Positions 16,999 to 25,882 of a DNA stretch of 64,000 bases are shown here, piece after piece. Below the pieces are notes generated by a model. It was not told the DNA's origin, searched no databases, and saw only the letters and a list, made by a program, of their open reading frames with translations. How positions within the stretch are numbered: position 1 is the stretch's first letter; each line of letters starts with the position of its first letter. The DNA comes from Agrobacterium sp. a22-2 (GTDB taxonomy: Bacteria > Pseudomonadota > Alphaproteobacteria > Rhizobiales > Rhizobiaceae), in contig NZ_JAAXMM010000001.1 in assembly GCF_012276985.1 (NCBI RefSeq), forward strand, positions 62,001 to 126,000. The letters run 5' to 3'. Made by a program: the position numbers and the translations under genes.

Positions 16999-17883
16999 TC
17001 AGCGGACCGAGGAGCGGCGCAGCTTCTGGCGCGGCAGGTTCAGCGACCTGCGGCCATCGTTGACGGCTGTCGGTCGGCTCGGCGCCACCGTCACCACTGG
17101 TGCCGGATCGGCTGCCTTGCGCAGGCCCAACCGGAACAGCACGATATAGGTGAGAAATACCGGGATGCCGATCAGGTATCGCCGCCACAGGCGGTCCGGC
17201 TCGCGGGTCAGGCGATAAAGCCATTCGCAGCGGAAGCGGCGAACCCAGTTAGGCGCCCGCGGCACCGTGCCGGAGATGAAATCGAACAGCGCACCGACAC
17301 CGATCACCAGACGTGCATGCTCGGGACGGATCGTGTGGGCCATCCACTTTTCCTGCAAGGGGGTGCCCATGCCAACCAGAAGAATGTCGAGATCGGCCTT
17401 TTCGATGCGGTCGAGAACGTCGGCCGTTTCGCCTTCGCTGAAGAACCCGTCGGAAATCTCGATGAAATCGTGCCAGGGCGCATGCTTGCGAAATTGCTCC
17501 GTGGCGGCGGCCAGCACGGCCTTGCGGCCGCCAATCAGGCCGACGCGCTTGCGGCTCTCCATGTAGGTCAGCAACGCCGGGACGAAATCGGTGCCATTGA
17601 GATTGGCGGTAAAGGTGCGGCCATGCAGGACGCCGGATGCCAGATCGATGCCGAAGCCGTCCGGCAGCACCACCTGCCTGTCGAGCACCTCGCGGTATTC
17701 GGCATCGGCCAGCATGATATTGGCATTGTTGGCATTCAGAAAGGCGATCTGCGTCTGTCCGTCCGGCAATGAGGCCAGTTCATTGACGAACGACAGGGCG
17801 CCGTCCCACGGGAGATCGAAGACCGGCAATCCGAGGATCGCCCGCCGCGGGGCAATCAGTGTAAAAGCAGGAACAATGTTCAT
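16999..17883 (-). CDS. WecG/TagA/CpsF family glycosyltransferase
   Basis: 294 aa. Family members transfer a sugar (for example ManNAc uronate or ManNAc) to lipid-linked intermediates in surface polysaccharide synthesis. Family features: FLNANNANIMLAD near residue 50, LPDGFGIDLASGVL (about 73-86), then GTPLQEKWM (about 173) and GVGALFDFISGTVPRAP (about 196-212), and the basic WLYRL-x-EPDRLWRRY motif. A C-terminal hydrophobic stretch (about 240-256) could anchor it at the membrane, followed by a basic tail. It stands alone, with its own terminator, between the nif island and the flagellar cluster; no polysaccharide operon is adjacent. Confidence 0.88.
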   Translation of the reverse strand: MNIVPAFTLIAPRRAILGLPVFDLPWDGALSFVNELASLPDGQTQIAFLNANNANIMLADAEYREVLDRQVVLPDGFGIDLASGVLHGRTFTANLNGTDFVPALLTYMESRKRVGLIGGRKAVLAAATEQFRKHAPWHDFIEISDGFFSEGETADVLDRIEKADLDILLVGMGTPLQEKWMAHTIRPEHARLVIGVGALFDFISGTVPRAPNWVRRFRCEWLYRLTREPDRLWRRYLIGIPVFLTYIVLFRLGLRKAADPAPVVTVAPSRPTAVNDGRRSLNLPRQKLRRSSVR

Positions 17884-18190
17884 CGGGCAGACCCTTCATC
17901 ATGTCGGGACTCGCCGTTTTTTGAAATCGCAGACGCAGCGACCGGACCTGCCAGACCCACGCCAAGGGGCCGCGAGCATGATGCGCCGCCGGTCAATGCC
18001 GCAAGGATCTGGAACTGAAATTGGGATTGCATAGGACCACGCAGAACAAGAAACGACTATGCATGGGTATAGCAGGCAAGGTTGAAACCCGACTTAAGGT
18101 AAACCTTAGGATTAACCCCTGCAGATAAACGAAATGGTAACCATGTTTCCGACCGCCGCGGCTCTCGAATCTCAAAGCTCGACAGTATAG
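17884..18190. other. Upstream region of the glycosyltransferase gene, no gene seen
   Basis: About 300 nt without a credible coding region. The part near 18080-18140 is AT-rich and contains TTAAGGTAAACCTTAGG, a small inverted repeat that could be part of the glycosyltransferase promoter. Nothing else was recognised. Confidence 0.5.
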
Positions 18191-18222
18191 AAAAAGGCCC
18201 GAGCATCACTGCTTGAGCCTTC
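18191..18222 (-). terminator. Intrinsic terminator of the flhA-fliR operon
   Basis: On the minus strand an 11-bp stem (AAGGCTCAAGC against GCTCGGGCCTT, one mismatch and one G-T pair) closes a 6-nt loop and runs into TTTTT. It lies 38 nt after the last gene of the flagellar operon and marks the left edge of the flagellar cluster. Confidence 0.8.
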
Positions 18223-18259
18223 TTCAAATACGGTTATGAAAGCTGCCCGATTTTCCTGC

Positions 18260-18799
18260 CTAGTGGCCGGTTTTCGCCGGTTCTGCAGGGGCTTGACCCT
18301 CGACGATCTTGACCGGTTGGCCGGGAGGCTTAGTCGTCCCCTCGTCATTGGCGCGCACATCGTCCTTGGAGAGATAATCGAGCTGCTCGATCAGCACCTC
18401 GTTGACCATGCCCTCGCCGAGTTTGACGTTCATGTCGGTCTTGATGGTGTCCCGAAACGTGGCGACGTCGAATGCTGCGATATTGGCAATATCCACCATC
18501 TTGTTGCCGACCAGGAGGGTGAAAAGCTCATCCGTCATCAGTTCCGTCATCGGCAGGTGAAGGCCCTTGGCCTTTTCCTTGTCGACCATGAAGGAGATCT
18601 TGCTGAGGAAATAGCCCTTGACCTTGCCGTCGGCGATCAACGGAATGGTGATCGATTCACCGGGCACCACTTCCAGCGCCGCCTGGCGGGCCGCTTCCTC
18701 GTCGACGACAGCCGGAGCCGTTGCCATTTGCACGGAGAAATAGACCGCACCCAGGGTAACGACACAGACCCATATACCGGCAAACAGCAGCTTGACCAT
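18260..18799 (-). CDS. Membrane-anchored conserved protein at the end of the flhA-fliR operon
   Basis: 179 aa from the ATG at 18799, which overlaps the preceding stop as TGATG. One N-terminal transmembrane segment (about residues 4-24) is followed by an extracytoplasmic domain that starts with an Ala/Glu-rich helix and ends in a Pro/Lys-rich tail. No catalytic motif is recognised. The topology (one N-terminal TM, soluble rest) and location recall FliL-like or stator-associated accessory proteins, but the true FliL is elsewhere in the window. Function unknown; probably flagellar by operon membership. Confidence 0.7.
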   Translation of the reverse strand: MVKLLFAGIWVCVVTLGAVYFSVQMATAPAVVDEEAARQAALEVVPGESITIPLIADGKVKGYFLSKISFMVDKEKAKGLHLPMTELMTDELFTLLVGNKMVDIANIAAFDVATFRDTIKTDMNVKLGEGMVNEVLIEQLDYLSKDDVRANDEGTTKPPGQPVKIVEGQAPAEPAKTGH

Positions 18800-19164
18800 C
18801 ACGTCTCACAGAAGAGGAATTGTTCCTGGGAATAGGTACCGTCGGCATCGGCATCCTGAACGGCATTCTTGAGAAGATCCGCCACGGCACGCACCGCGTT
18901 CATATGCGCTTCGACCCGCCGAGCATTGATCGCCAGCTTCTTCTTCAAGGCATGCATCTGTTCGACATAGCCGGCGGCAAGATCGCTTGGCGCAGTATCG
19001 CGGAACAGCATGGTCAATTCGTAGAGGCAACGGCTTTTATGCGCATTTGACACCTTGAGGTCGAATTCAGGGTCCTTGCCGAGACGCTGGTTCTCGTTGT
19101 CGACGATCATCTCGAGCCGTCCCAGGACCGATTTGATGCGATACTCGCTAGAGACATATTCCAT
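18799..19164 (-). CDS. FlgN-like small helical protein (putative flagellar chaperone)
   Basis: 121 aa from the ATG at 19164 (MEYVSSEYRIK); a longer in-frame version would run back over the end of the rod-binding protein gene. Predicted almost entirely helical, with heptad-like repeats in the central part (LKKKLAINARRVEAHMNAVRAVADLL). The ending GTYSQEQFLF is reminiscent of alphaproteobacterial FlgN-like proteins that escort hook-associated proteins. The assignment is by size, helicity and operon position only. It is coupled to the downstream gene by an overlapping stop/start. Confidence 0.55.
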   Translation of the reverse strand: MEYVSSEYRIKSVLGRLEMIVDNENQRLGKDPEFDLKVSNAHKSRCLYELTMLFRDTAPSDLAAGYVEQMHALKKKLAINARRVEAHMNAVRAVADLLKNAVQDADADGTYSQEQFLFCET

Positions 19165-19186
19165 ATTTCTGCCCCACATTAAAATT

Positions 19187-19738
19187 CTAGGCTTGCGCCT
19201 GTTCAGTAGATGAGACGCCCAAGGTCCGGCGCTCAAGGTCGGTCAACATGTTCAGGGCAACGCTGCGGTCGTCCTCGTCGGTCACGACATTAACGACATC
19301 CTTGCCGCGGCGGGCCTTGACCTCGTCGGAGAACATCTGTTCGGCGATGCCGACGCCGCCGCGCTCGGACAGGACCTCGCCGATCTGCTCGGCCATCATG
19401 CTCTTCCACATCTCACCGGCATTGCCCTTGCCGAATACGGCCTCGCTGTCGGAGGGCAGCATCGACTTGACGAAATTCTGCAGGACCACAGCCTCGAACT
19501 GCCGGTAGGTTTCCGGGACTTCGCTCGATTTGGCGTTGACATTGCCAAGCCCTGCCCGGTTGGCAGCGCCGTTCAGGACACCCACAGCCGCTTCGAAGCC
19601 GGCCCCTTTTTCTGCAAGGCTTGCCGCCTCGTAAGAGGCGCGGCTGGTTTTCAGCTTTTCCTGCGCTGCCTGGACTTCCGTCGGATCGGCCGCTCGAACA
19701 ACATCCAGCACAAGGTCACTCGGGGGAGAAATCGCCAC
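19187..19738 (-). CDS. FlgJ-type rod-binding protein (CheL-like)
   Basis: 183 aa. The central segment YRQFEAVVLQNFVKSMLPSD followed by FGKGNAGEMWKSMMAEQIGEVLSERGGVGIAEQM is the FlgJ N-terminal (rod-binding) domain; the muramidase half of enteric FlgJ is absent, as usual in alphaproteobacteria, where this form is called CheL in Caulobacter. It is expected to help polymerise rod subunits in the periplasm. It is 22 nt upstream of the FlgN-like gene in the flhA-fliR operon. Confidence 0.85.
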   Translation of the reverse strand: MAISPPSDLVLDVVRAADPTEVQAAQEKLKTSRASYEAASLAEKGAGFEAAVGVLNGAANRAGLGNVNAKSSEVPETYRQFEAVVLQNFVKSMLPSDSEAVFGKGNAGEMWKSMMAEQIGEVLSERGGVGIAEQMFSDEVKARRGKDVVNVVTDEDDRSVALNMLTDLERRTLGVSSTEQAQA

Positions 19739-19770
19739 GTTATAGTCCTCACTTCCTAATTACCGGCGGA

Positions 19771-20184
19771 CTATGTCTTGTGAACCTTGCTGGAGGCTGG
19801 CGTGGCAAATTGCATGTCGACAAGGTCGTAAATGGCGTTGTCGTCGACTTCCCGGTCTTCGAGAACGCGTGCGTCCTTCATGTTTCCTTCGAGGCGATCA
19901 CCCTTGGTGCGCTCGCGCAGAACCTTCATTTCCTGCAATTTCTGGACGCCGGCGAGCTGCTTCTCGGCGGCGGTCAGCCTGCCGAAACGATCGGCATAGC
20001 TCTGGGCAAACAAGCGGTGCACGGGATCGAGCGAGCCGATCGCTTCGATCACGCGCTCCAGTTCGATGGCCACTTCCACACGCTGCTTGGCGGTGGCCGC
20101 CAGATCGCTCTCGGCCATCTTTTCCAGATGACGCTGCACGGCAACCAGGCGCTTCAGCTTATCCGATTTCTTGATCGGCCCCAT
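19771..20184 (-). CDS. FliJ-like coiled-coil protein
   Basis: 137 aa, charged and predicted to be helical over residues 1-110 with long coiled-coil stretches (LKRLVAVQRHLEKMAESDL, then EVAIELERVIEAIGSLD). The size and position directly after fliR fit a general export chaperone of the FliJ type, which in most bacteria accompanies FliI and FliH. There is no specific signature, so the name is tentative. It is 15 nt downstream of fliR. Confidence 0.5.
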   Translation of the reverse strand: MGPIKKSDKLKRLVAVQRHLEKMAESDLAATAKQRVEVAIELERVIEAIGSLDPVHRLFAQSYADRFGRLTAAEKQLAGVQKLQEMKVLRERTKGDRLEGNMKDARVLEDREVDDNAIYDLVDMQFATPASSKVHKT

Positions 20185-20199
20185 GGTCAGTGCCCTCCC

Positions 20200-20952
20200 C
20201 TAATTGCCCAGGAAAATCGGGGTGAAGTTTTCGGCGAACTGGCGAACCAGGGCGGCAATGGACAGGTAGACCAGGAACAGACCGCCGACCAGCAGATAGG
20301 GCGTCGAGATGAAGTAGATCGGGATCTGTGGCGCCAGCTTGTTGATCAGGCCGATCGAAAAGTTGAACATGATACTGAAGATGATGAAGGGACTGGCCAG
20401 ACGCAGCATCACCATGAAGGTCGCCTGCAGCGTATCCGTCATGGTGATCAGCATCTTCTGGGTATCCGGGACGCCACCGAGCGGCATGATATCGTAGGAA
20501 TCGATCAGCGCCCTGAAGACGATATGGTGAAAATCCATCATGAACAGCAGCAGCAATCCGCCGAAGCTGATCAGGTTGGTCAGCTGGTTTTCAGAGGAAT
20601 CCTCGAGCGCGTCGGCCGTGCCGGGCGCGTTGAAGCCGATCGACATGGTCAGGACCGCTCCGGCAAACTGCAGTCCCAGCGTGTAGATGCGAGCAATCAT
20701 GCCATACATGGTGCCGATCAGGGTTTCCGTGACGATCAGGCCAATATAGGTCGCGGCACCGCCGGCAACGCGGGGATAGATCATGTCCCAGAGAACAGGC
20801 AGGATCGCCATGGACATTGCCAGGGCTATATACAGGCGCAGTTGGGCTGGAACACGCGAGGTGGCGAATCCCGGCAGGACCATCATGCATCCGCCAATGC
20901 GGCAGAAGGCCACAAACAAGGCCATGACAGTCCCTTCGGGATCGTCAATCAT
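20200..20952 (-). CDS. fliR: Flagellar export gate protein FliR
   Basis: 250-aa inner-membrane protein of the type III export gate (FliP-FliQ-FliR core). Six hydrophobic segments are visible. The family pattern [18 protein letters not shown] at the N-terminus and the [20 protein letters not shown] region are typical, as is the C-terminal [13 protein letters not shown]. The ATG overlaps the flhA stop by 4 nt (ATGA), so translation is coupled. Confidence 0.96.
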   Translation of the reverse strand: MIDDPEGTVMALFVAFCRIGGCMMVLPGFATSRVPAQLRLYIALAMSMAILPVLWDMIYPRVAGGAATYIGLIVTETLIGTMYGMIARIYTLGLQFAGAVLTMSIGFNAPGTADALEDSSENQLTNLISFGGLLLLFMMDFHHIVFRALIDSYDIMPLGGVPDTQKMLITMTDTLQATFMVMLRLASPFIIFSIMFNFSIGLINKLAPQIPIYFISTPYLLVGGLFLVYLSIAALVRQFAENFTPIFLGN

Positions 20953-23036
20953 GAAATGGAACCCAGGATCTTTATCTCGATGCCCTTGGCCAATTCCACA
21001 TGGGACAGAACAGGCAAAGTGGCAAACAGCCGTTCGATGATCATGCGCACATAGGAGCGCGTTTCGGGCGACGTGACAAGCACAAAGGGCAGACCACGAT
21101 CCATGAATTCGCGGATGACCTTGCTGGCCTGCTCGCTGAATTCCTCGAGGCTGCGCGGATCGATATCGAATTCGACGATCTCGCCCTTGGCATCACGCTT
21201 CAGGGCCTGATGGAAGACCAGATCCCATTTGCTGCCGAGCCGCAGGACCCTCAGCACACCGTTGTCGGTCAAGTCGCCGCAGAGCTGCTGGGCCATGCGC
21301 ACCCGCACGTGCTCGACGATCTGCTCGGTCTTGCGGACATGGGGCGCCAGCTCCGCCACCGCCTCGAGAATGAGGTGCAGGTTGCGGATGGAGACGCGTT
21401 CTGCCAGCAGCAGTTTCAGCACGGCCTGCAGGCCTGAATAGGACATGTGCGAAGAGCAAATCTCGTCGGCGAGCTTCTTGTATTCCGGATCGAGCCTGTC
21501 GATGAGAATCTTGACATCCTTGTAGGACAGCAATTGCGGCAGGTTGTTGCGGATGACTTCGCTGACATGGGTGAGCACCACCGAGACGTTGTCGATCGGG
21601 TGGAAGCCTTCGCGCTTCAGGTCCTCGGTGAAAGTCTCCATGATCGACACCGCCGGCATGCCGAAGGCCGGCTCGCGGATGTCGTCGCCCGGTACGCTCG
21701 GCTTGCGGCCGGAGCCTGTGACGACAAGCACTTCGCCGACGCGCAGCTGATTCGAGGCAACCGTCGTGCCGTGTATGCGGATGTGATAGGACTTTTCCTG
21801 AATGCCGATATCGTCGGTGACCTTGATTTCCGGCACGACGAACCCGTACTGGCTGGCGAATTTCTTGCGCATCTTGCCGACGCGGAAGGCCAGTTCCTGA
21901 TGGGCGCCGAGAAGCCGGGTGGACACCAGCTTGCCGAGGGCAAGCTCGATCTCCGCGGTCTTCAGGACATTCTTGACGGAGTCCTTTTCGGCCTCCTTGG
22001 TCTGAACGACCTTCTTTTCCTCCTGGTCGCGCTTGACCTTGTTCTCGGCTTCGATCTGGCGCGGAATGAACCAGCCTCCGAAGGCCATGATGCCGCCAAG
22101 CGTGATGAAGGGAAAGAACGGCAGGCCAGGAATGAAGGCCAGCAGAACCATCAGGCCGGCCGCGACGGACAGCGCGCGGGGATAGCCGCTCAACTGATTG
22201 ATAACCGCCTCGTCGGTCGAGCCCGGTGTGCCGCCACGCGTAACAAGCAGGCCGGCCGCGAGCGACACGATCAGCGCCGGGATCTGCGTCACGATACCGT
22301 CGCCGACCGACAGCTTCACGAAGACGTCGGCGGCCTCGCCGATTTCCATGCCGTGGCGGAAATAGCCGATGATGATGCCGCCGAAGACGTTGATCGCCGT
22401 GATCAGCAGGCCGGCGACAGCGTCGCCGCGCACGAACTTGGAGGCACCGTCCATGGCGCCGAAGAAAGAGCTTTCCTGCTCGAGTTCCTGGCGCCGATGC
22501 TGGGCTTCCTTCTCGTCGATGATACCGGCCGACAGGTCGGCATCGATCGACATCTGCTTGCCGGGAATGGCATCGAGGGTGAAGCGCGCGCCGACTTCGG
22601 CGATACGCGTCGCACCCTTGGTGATGACGATGAAGTTCACCGTGACTAGGATCAGGAAGACGATCAGACCGATGACAAAGTCGCCGGACATTACCAGGCT
22701 CGAGAAGCCGGCGATGACGCCGCCGGCGGCCGTGTGGCCTTCATGACCGTGCGAAAGGATGACGCGCGTCGTGGCGATGTTGAGCGCCAGGCGGATCATC
22801 GTCGAGATCAGCAGGATGGTCGGAAAGGACGAGAAGTCCAGCGGTCGCCTGATCCACAGCGAGACCATCAGAATCAGCACCGAAAAGCCAATGGAAAACG
22901 CCAGGCCCATATCGATGAGGAACGGCGGAATCGGCAGGAAAAGGATACAAAGGATCGCGACAATGCCGGCCGCGAAGCCGATATCACGGCCGTTCGGGCT
23001 GACCTTCGGGATGGATAAAGCCGGTGTTTGCGCCAT
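20949..23036 (-). CDS. flhA: Flagellar export apparatus protein FlhA
   Basis: 695 aa, the usual length. There are eight hydrophobic segments in residues 20-330, with the FHIPEP-type signature region around residues 140-170 ([20 protein letters not shown]) and RDQEEKK-like linkers, then a C-terminal cytoplasmic domain that docks chaperone-substrate complexes. First gene of the flhA-fliR-FliJ-like-FlgJ-FlgN-like operon. A class II-type motif (23101-23124) lies 65-88 nt upstream of the ATG. Confidence 0.97.
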   Translation of the reverse strand: MAQTPALSIPKVSPNGRDIGFAAGIVAILCILFLPIPPFLIDMGLAFSIGFSVLILMVSLWIRRPLDFSSFPTILLISTMIRLALNIATTRVILSHGHEGHTAAGGVIAGFSSLVMSGDFVIGLIVFLILVTVNFIVITKGATRIAEVGARFTLDAIPGKQMSIDADLSAGIIDEKEAQHRRQELEQESSFFGAMDGASKFVRGDAVAGLLITAINVFGGIIIGYFRHGMEIGEAADVFVKLSVGDGIVTQIPALIVSLAAGLLVTRGGTPGSTDEAVINQLSGYPRALSVAAGLMVLLAFIPGLPFFPFITLGGIMAFGGWFIPRQIEAENKVKRDQEEKKVVQTKEAEKDSVKNVLKTAEIELALGKLVSTRLLGAHQELAFRVGKMRKKFASQYGFVVPEIKVTDDIGIQEKSYHIRIHGTTVASNQLRVGEVLVVTGSGRKPSVPGDDIREPAFGMPAVSIMETFTEDLKREGFHPIDNVSVVLTHVSEVIRNNLPQLLSYKDVKILIDRLDPEYKKLADEICSSHMSYSGLQAVLKLLLAERVSIRNLHLILEAVAELAPHVRKTEQIVEHVRVRMAQQLCGDLTDNGVLRVLRLGSKWDLVFHQALKRDAKGEIVEFDIDPRSLEEFSEQASKVIREFMDRGLPFVLVTSPETRSYVRMIIERLFATLPVLSHVELAKGIEIKILGSIS

Positions 23037-23100
23037 TTACAGTCCGTCTCTTCATGAGAAGGCGGTCGGAGGAAGGGGTTCCACGACCAGATTGCCCTAA

Positions 23101-23124
23101 TGAGTAGACGGTGAAGCTTGCGCG
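23101..23124 (-). promoter_or_regulatory. Flagellar middle-class promoter motif upstream of flhA
   Basis: On the coding strand CGCGCAAG, ten bases, then TA (consensus CRCRCAAG-N10-TA, shared by six flagellar operons in the window). It lies in the 174-nt gap between fliQ and flhA, showing that flhA starts its own unit. Confidence 0.65.
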
Positions 23125-23210
23125 AAGGTGGCCGGGTTCACTTCAAGCGAACGATTGGCGCCGATAAAACGGCGAGCAAAACCGGCGGTTCGACCGGTGC
23201 TACCTGATCC

Positions 23211-23477
23211 CTAGAAGCCGGATTCGACGCGGGAAAAGACCAGATTGGAGAAAAGTGAAATCTGCGCGCCCACGAAGGGCGCGCTGACACCGATGGTGAT
23301 CATAATCGCCACGATCTTCGGAACGAAGGTCAGCGTCATTTCCTGAACCTGCGTCAGGGCCTGGATCAAGGCGATCGAGACCCCGACGATCATGGCGGCC
23401 AGAACAGCCGGCCCCGACGAAATCAACACCGTCCATACGGCAGCCTGCATGATATCGAGGGCGTCAGCTTCATTCAT
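23211..23477 (-). CDS. fliQ: Flagellar export gate protein FliQ
   Basis: 88 aa from the ATG at 23477 (MNEADALDIMQAA), the normal length; an in-frame ATG 9 nt earlier would add three residues. Two transmembrane helices, with the family signature VGVSIALIQALTQVQEMTLTF-like loop and PFVGAQISLFSNL at the C-terminus. It is the last gene of the flgE-K-L-flaF-flbT-flgD-fliQ operon. Confidence 0.95.
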   Translation of the reverse strand: MNEADALDIMQAAVWTVLISSGPAVLAAMIVGVSIALIQALTQVQEMTLTFVPKIVAIMITIGVSAPFVGAQISLFSNLVFSRVESGF

Positions 23478-23516
23478 GAACAGCACTCCAAAGGCCAGAA
23501 GCCTTAAACGAATCGG

Positions 23517-23581
23517 TCAACTGTCCGTAGTTGTATCAGTTTCTGTGTCTGTGTCTGTGTCAGTGTCGGTGTCCGTGACTT
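23517..23581 (-). repeat. Short tandem (6-bp) repeat encoding the Thr-Asp tail of FlgD
   Basis: About eight units of the type GACACN on the coding strand run into the flgD stop codon. The unit is a multiple of three, so expansion or contraction changes tail length without a frameshift. Confidence 0.75.
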
Positions 23582-24005
23582 CGTCCGAGAAGGACATGCC
23601 CACTTCGAGAAGCAGCTCGTCGCCATCTTCAGTGATCAGAACAACGCCGTCCGAATAGACTTCGACTTCCTTGATCATGCCCGAGGTCTCACCGTCTGCC
23701 GTTGTGACCGCCTTGCCAATCAGATCGCCAGCCCGGGTCAGCGCCTCGGCCTGCAGCATGCTCTTCAGATGGGTGTTCGTCTGGATGGTCTGCTCGACTT
23801 GCGAGAATGTCGCAAGCTGGGCGACCTGTTCGGAGGCGTCCATCGGATCCGTTGGATCCTGGTTCGACATCTGCGCGATCAGCAGTTGCAGGAAACTGTC
23901 ATAATTGAGGGTGGCATCGTCCGAATCCTCCGTGGAAGATCCGGCATTTACCCACGGATTGGAAACGGAGCTGGTCGCGCTCGTGCTGACTGCATCTACC
24001 GCCAT
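23517..24005 (-). CDS. flgD: Hook-capping/scaffold protein FlgD with Thr-Asp repeat tail
   Basis: 162 aa. Residues about 34-75 carry the FlgD core ([24 protein letters not shown] followed by [23 protein letters not shown]). The protein is short compared with enteric FlgD (about 230 aa), as in other rhizobia. The last 20 residues are almost pure Thr and Asp, encoded by a degenerate 6-bp repeat. It caps the growing hook and is discarded after completion. It overlaps flbT by 10 nt upstream and is followed by fliQ. Confidence 0.95.
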   Translation of the reverse strand: MAVDAVSTSATSSVSNPWVNAGSSTEDSDDATLNYDSFLQLLIAQMSNQDPTDPMDASEQVAQLATFSQVEQTIQTNTHLKSMLQAEALTRAGDLIGKAVTTADGETSGMIKEVEVYSDGVVLITEDGDELLLEVGMSFSDEVTDTDTDTDTDTETDTTTDS

Positions 24006-24445
24006 GGTGCGATCTCCTTGCGAATCTGTTCGATGGTGGCCGGGGCCATTTCCTGATTGTTCAGAATGCGGTCCTCGATCGGATAGAGCGAGCGGATCGC
24101 CTTCAAAGCGTCAAAGGCCCGGCCTGACGTGACCATGCCGTCGATGCGCTTGAGTTCGGCCAGAACCTCCTCGTCCTGGAAGCACGACACCAGCATGATG
24201 ATCGACTTGCGGAACATGGCCATGGACTGGTCGCGGCCTTCCGGATTGATCAACATCATCTGGGCGATGAAGTAGAGCTGCCGAAGCGGCGTGTTGGCGT
24301 CTTCCGGCTGCAATACGTGGTTTTCCAGCAGGAAGGTCACGTCGTTCAGAAATTCCAATGCAACCTTGCGATCAACGCGCAACACCGCTCCATTGATAAA
24401 GATTCGTTCCCCAGATTTCAGCGATATGCGCAGAGTGCTCTTCAT
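23996..24445 (-). CDS. flbT: Flagellin translational repressor FlbT
   Basis: 149 aa. FlbT in Caulobacter binds the 5-prime leader of flagellin mRNA and restrains translation until the hook is complete; in Brucella it acts positively. Family features: the N-terminal [19 protein letters not shown], the central [15 protein letters not shown], the [16 protein letters not shown] block and the C-terminal EDRILNNQE. It overlaps flaF (4 nt) and flgD (10 nt). The four flagellin genes in the window share a conserved leader that could be its target. Confidence 0.95.
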   Translation of the reverse strand: MKSTLRISLKSGERIFINGAVLRVDRKVALEFLNDVTFLLENHVLQPEDANTPLRQLYFIAQMMLINPEGRDQSMAMFRKSIIMLVSCFQDEEVLAELKRIDGMVTSGRAFDALKAIRSLYPIEDRILNNQEMAPATIEQIRKEIAPWR

Positions 24446-24789
24446 TTAAGTCCATCCCTGATGATGGTTGTAACGTCTATGATGCCCTGATAGTTGCTGG
24501 ACTGTCGTTTTCGAATTCGCTCGCATTCCTTCAAGATCCATATGGCTATGGAGATCAGGTTTGCGCGCAATTCAGATCCCAGCTGATTCTCGGGCTGCTT
24601 AAGATCCTCGATGAAGCGGATCCATACTCGTCTGGTGTAGAACAGCGCTTCGATCGCCTCGCGCGAATAGCCGCCGTGGTCACGCGCCGCCGTCAGCAGA
24701 TCGATCGACCGGCTCAGTGCTTGCCGTTCACGATCCTTGGCGTCGGCGACGCCATCCTCCATGATTTCGGCGTAGGAAAACTGATACAT
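24442..24789 (-). CDS. flaF: Flagellin synthesis regulator FlaF
   Basis: 115 aa, the usual length. FlaF works opposite to FlbT and is needed for flagellin synthesis or secretion in alphaproteobacteria. Signature parts are [12 protein letters not shown], the LLTAARDHG segment, [14 protein letters not shown] and the C-terminal [17 protein letters not shown]. It is coupled to flbT by ATGA overlap and lies 37 nt after flgL. Confidence 0.95.
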   Translation of the reverse strand: MYQFSYAEIMEDGVADAKDRERQALSRSIDLLTAARDHGGYSREAIEALFYTRRVWIRFIEDLKQPENQLGSELRANLISIAIWILKECERIRKRQSSNYQGIIDVTTIIRDGLK

Positions 24790-24826
24790 TTAGATTTCCT
24801 TCATTTCTTATTTCATCCTTTGCTCA

Positions 24827-25879
24827 TCAAAGGAAATTGACAAGGCTCAACTGCTGTATTCGTGAAGTCAGCGTGTAAGATGTTTCGACAAGCGACAGGA
24901 GATTGTTGACCCGGGTCGAAGCCTCGTAGGCGTCGACACCGACGAGATCCGACAGGTTGTTCTCGATAATGTCCTTCTGGACCGCCAGGGACTCGTTGGC
25001 TCGCGTCACTCGATCCTGCGACAAACCCAGTTGGGTGCGCTCTTCGTTAATGCCGGTGACCGCGATGCCCGTATAGGCGATGGCCTTGTCACTGACGACC
25101 TTGCGAACATCACCCTGCAGATCGAGGCCGAGAAGCTCGATCGACACCACTGCTGCCATGGCGAAATTACGCATTCCGTCGGCATTGATGCTGGTCGAGG
25201 TTTCCACGACTTCCGTCTTGCTGATCCGACTGGTCATGCTTTCGTCGGTGGCGTTCGACCAGTTGGTCGTCCAATCCGCTCCGGAGAACATCGGTTCGAC
25301 GACATTGGTCAGAAAGTCATCCATCTGGGCGGCGGTAATGCCTGCCGTACCCGGATCGGTCTGGGAGAAGCCGAAATAGGTGAGGAACTCAGCGTCGAAG
25401 GCTGCCTTGGCGGGAGAACCGGCGTCCAGGTAGTTGTCGAGCGGCTGTACATCCGTATTGATGCCGGAAAACAGATATTCGCCGTTGACCGAGGTATTGG
25501 CCATGCTCGTAAAGCTATCGAGCGCATCGCTGATGGAACGGGTTGCCACGGCAAGGCTGGTGGAATCCTGGCTGCCGCTCAGCGCGACCAGTGCATCCAT
25601 CATGTTCTGTCCGGAGGCTGCCATCTGGTTCATGGCCTCCTCGGAGGCTTCAAGCCGCTGCTCGGCAATCGAATTGGTATCGATCAGTGACTGGAGCCGC
25701 AACACATCCCGATTGAGATCGAGGGCGACGGCAGTATCGGCGCCGAGTTCGGCCCCGACATCAGCATATTTGCCGGTCGTGACTTCCGTCTGCGCCTCGA
25801 CCAGTTGGTTCTGCGATTGCTGGATCGTCAATCGCATCGCATTTTGAATGGCCAAATTCGATACGTTGGATGTCTTCAT
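24827..25879 (-). CDS. flgL: Hook-filament junction protein FlgL (HAP3)
   Basis: 350 aa. It joins the hook-associated protein FlgK to the filament. The N-terminal flagellin-like helix (VSNLAIQNAMRLTIQQSQNQL then EVTTGKYADVG) and the C-terminal helix ending SYTLTSRIQQLSLVNFL match the D0/D1 domains of this family. It is 3 nt downstream of flgK. Confidence 0.95.
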   Translation of the reverse strand: MKTSNVSNLAIQNAMRLTIQQSQNQLVEAQTEVTTGKYADVGAELGADTAVALDLNRDVLRLQSLIDTNSIAEQRLEASEEAMNQMAASGQNMMDALVALSGSQDSTSLAVATRSISDALDSFTSMANTSVNGEYLFSGINTDVQPLDNYLDAGSPAKAAFDAEFLTYFGFSQTDPGTAGITAAQMDDFLTNVVEPMFSGADWTTNWSNATDESMTSRISKTEVVETSTSINADGMRNFAMAAVVSIELLGLDLQGDVRKVVSDKAIAYTGIAVTGINEERTQLGLSQDRVTRANESLAVQKDIIENNLSDLVGVDAYEASTRVNNLLSLVETSYTLTSRIQQLSLVNFL

Positions 25880-25882
25880 GAC

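Noticed and set aside
19621..21054. Plus-strand open frame of about 480 codons opposite the FlgJ-like, FliJ-like and fliR genes
   Set aside because: Rich in His, Arg and Gln as expected for antisense reading of GC-rich genes; crosses several real genes and their start/stop junctions.
23517..23581. Phase-variable switching of flgD by repeat slippage
   Set aside because: The unit is 6 bp and precedes the stop codon, so slippage changes tail length only and cannot turn the gene off.
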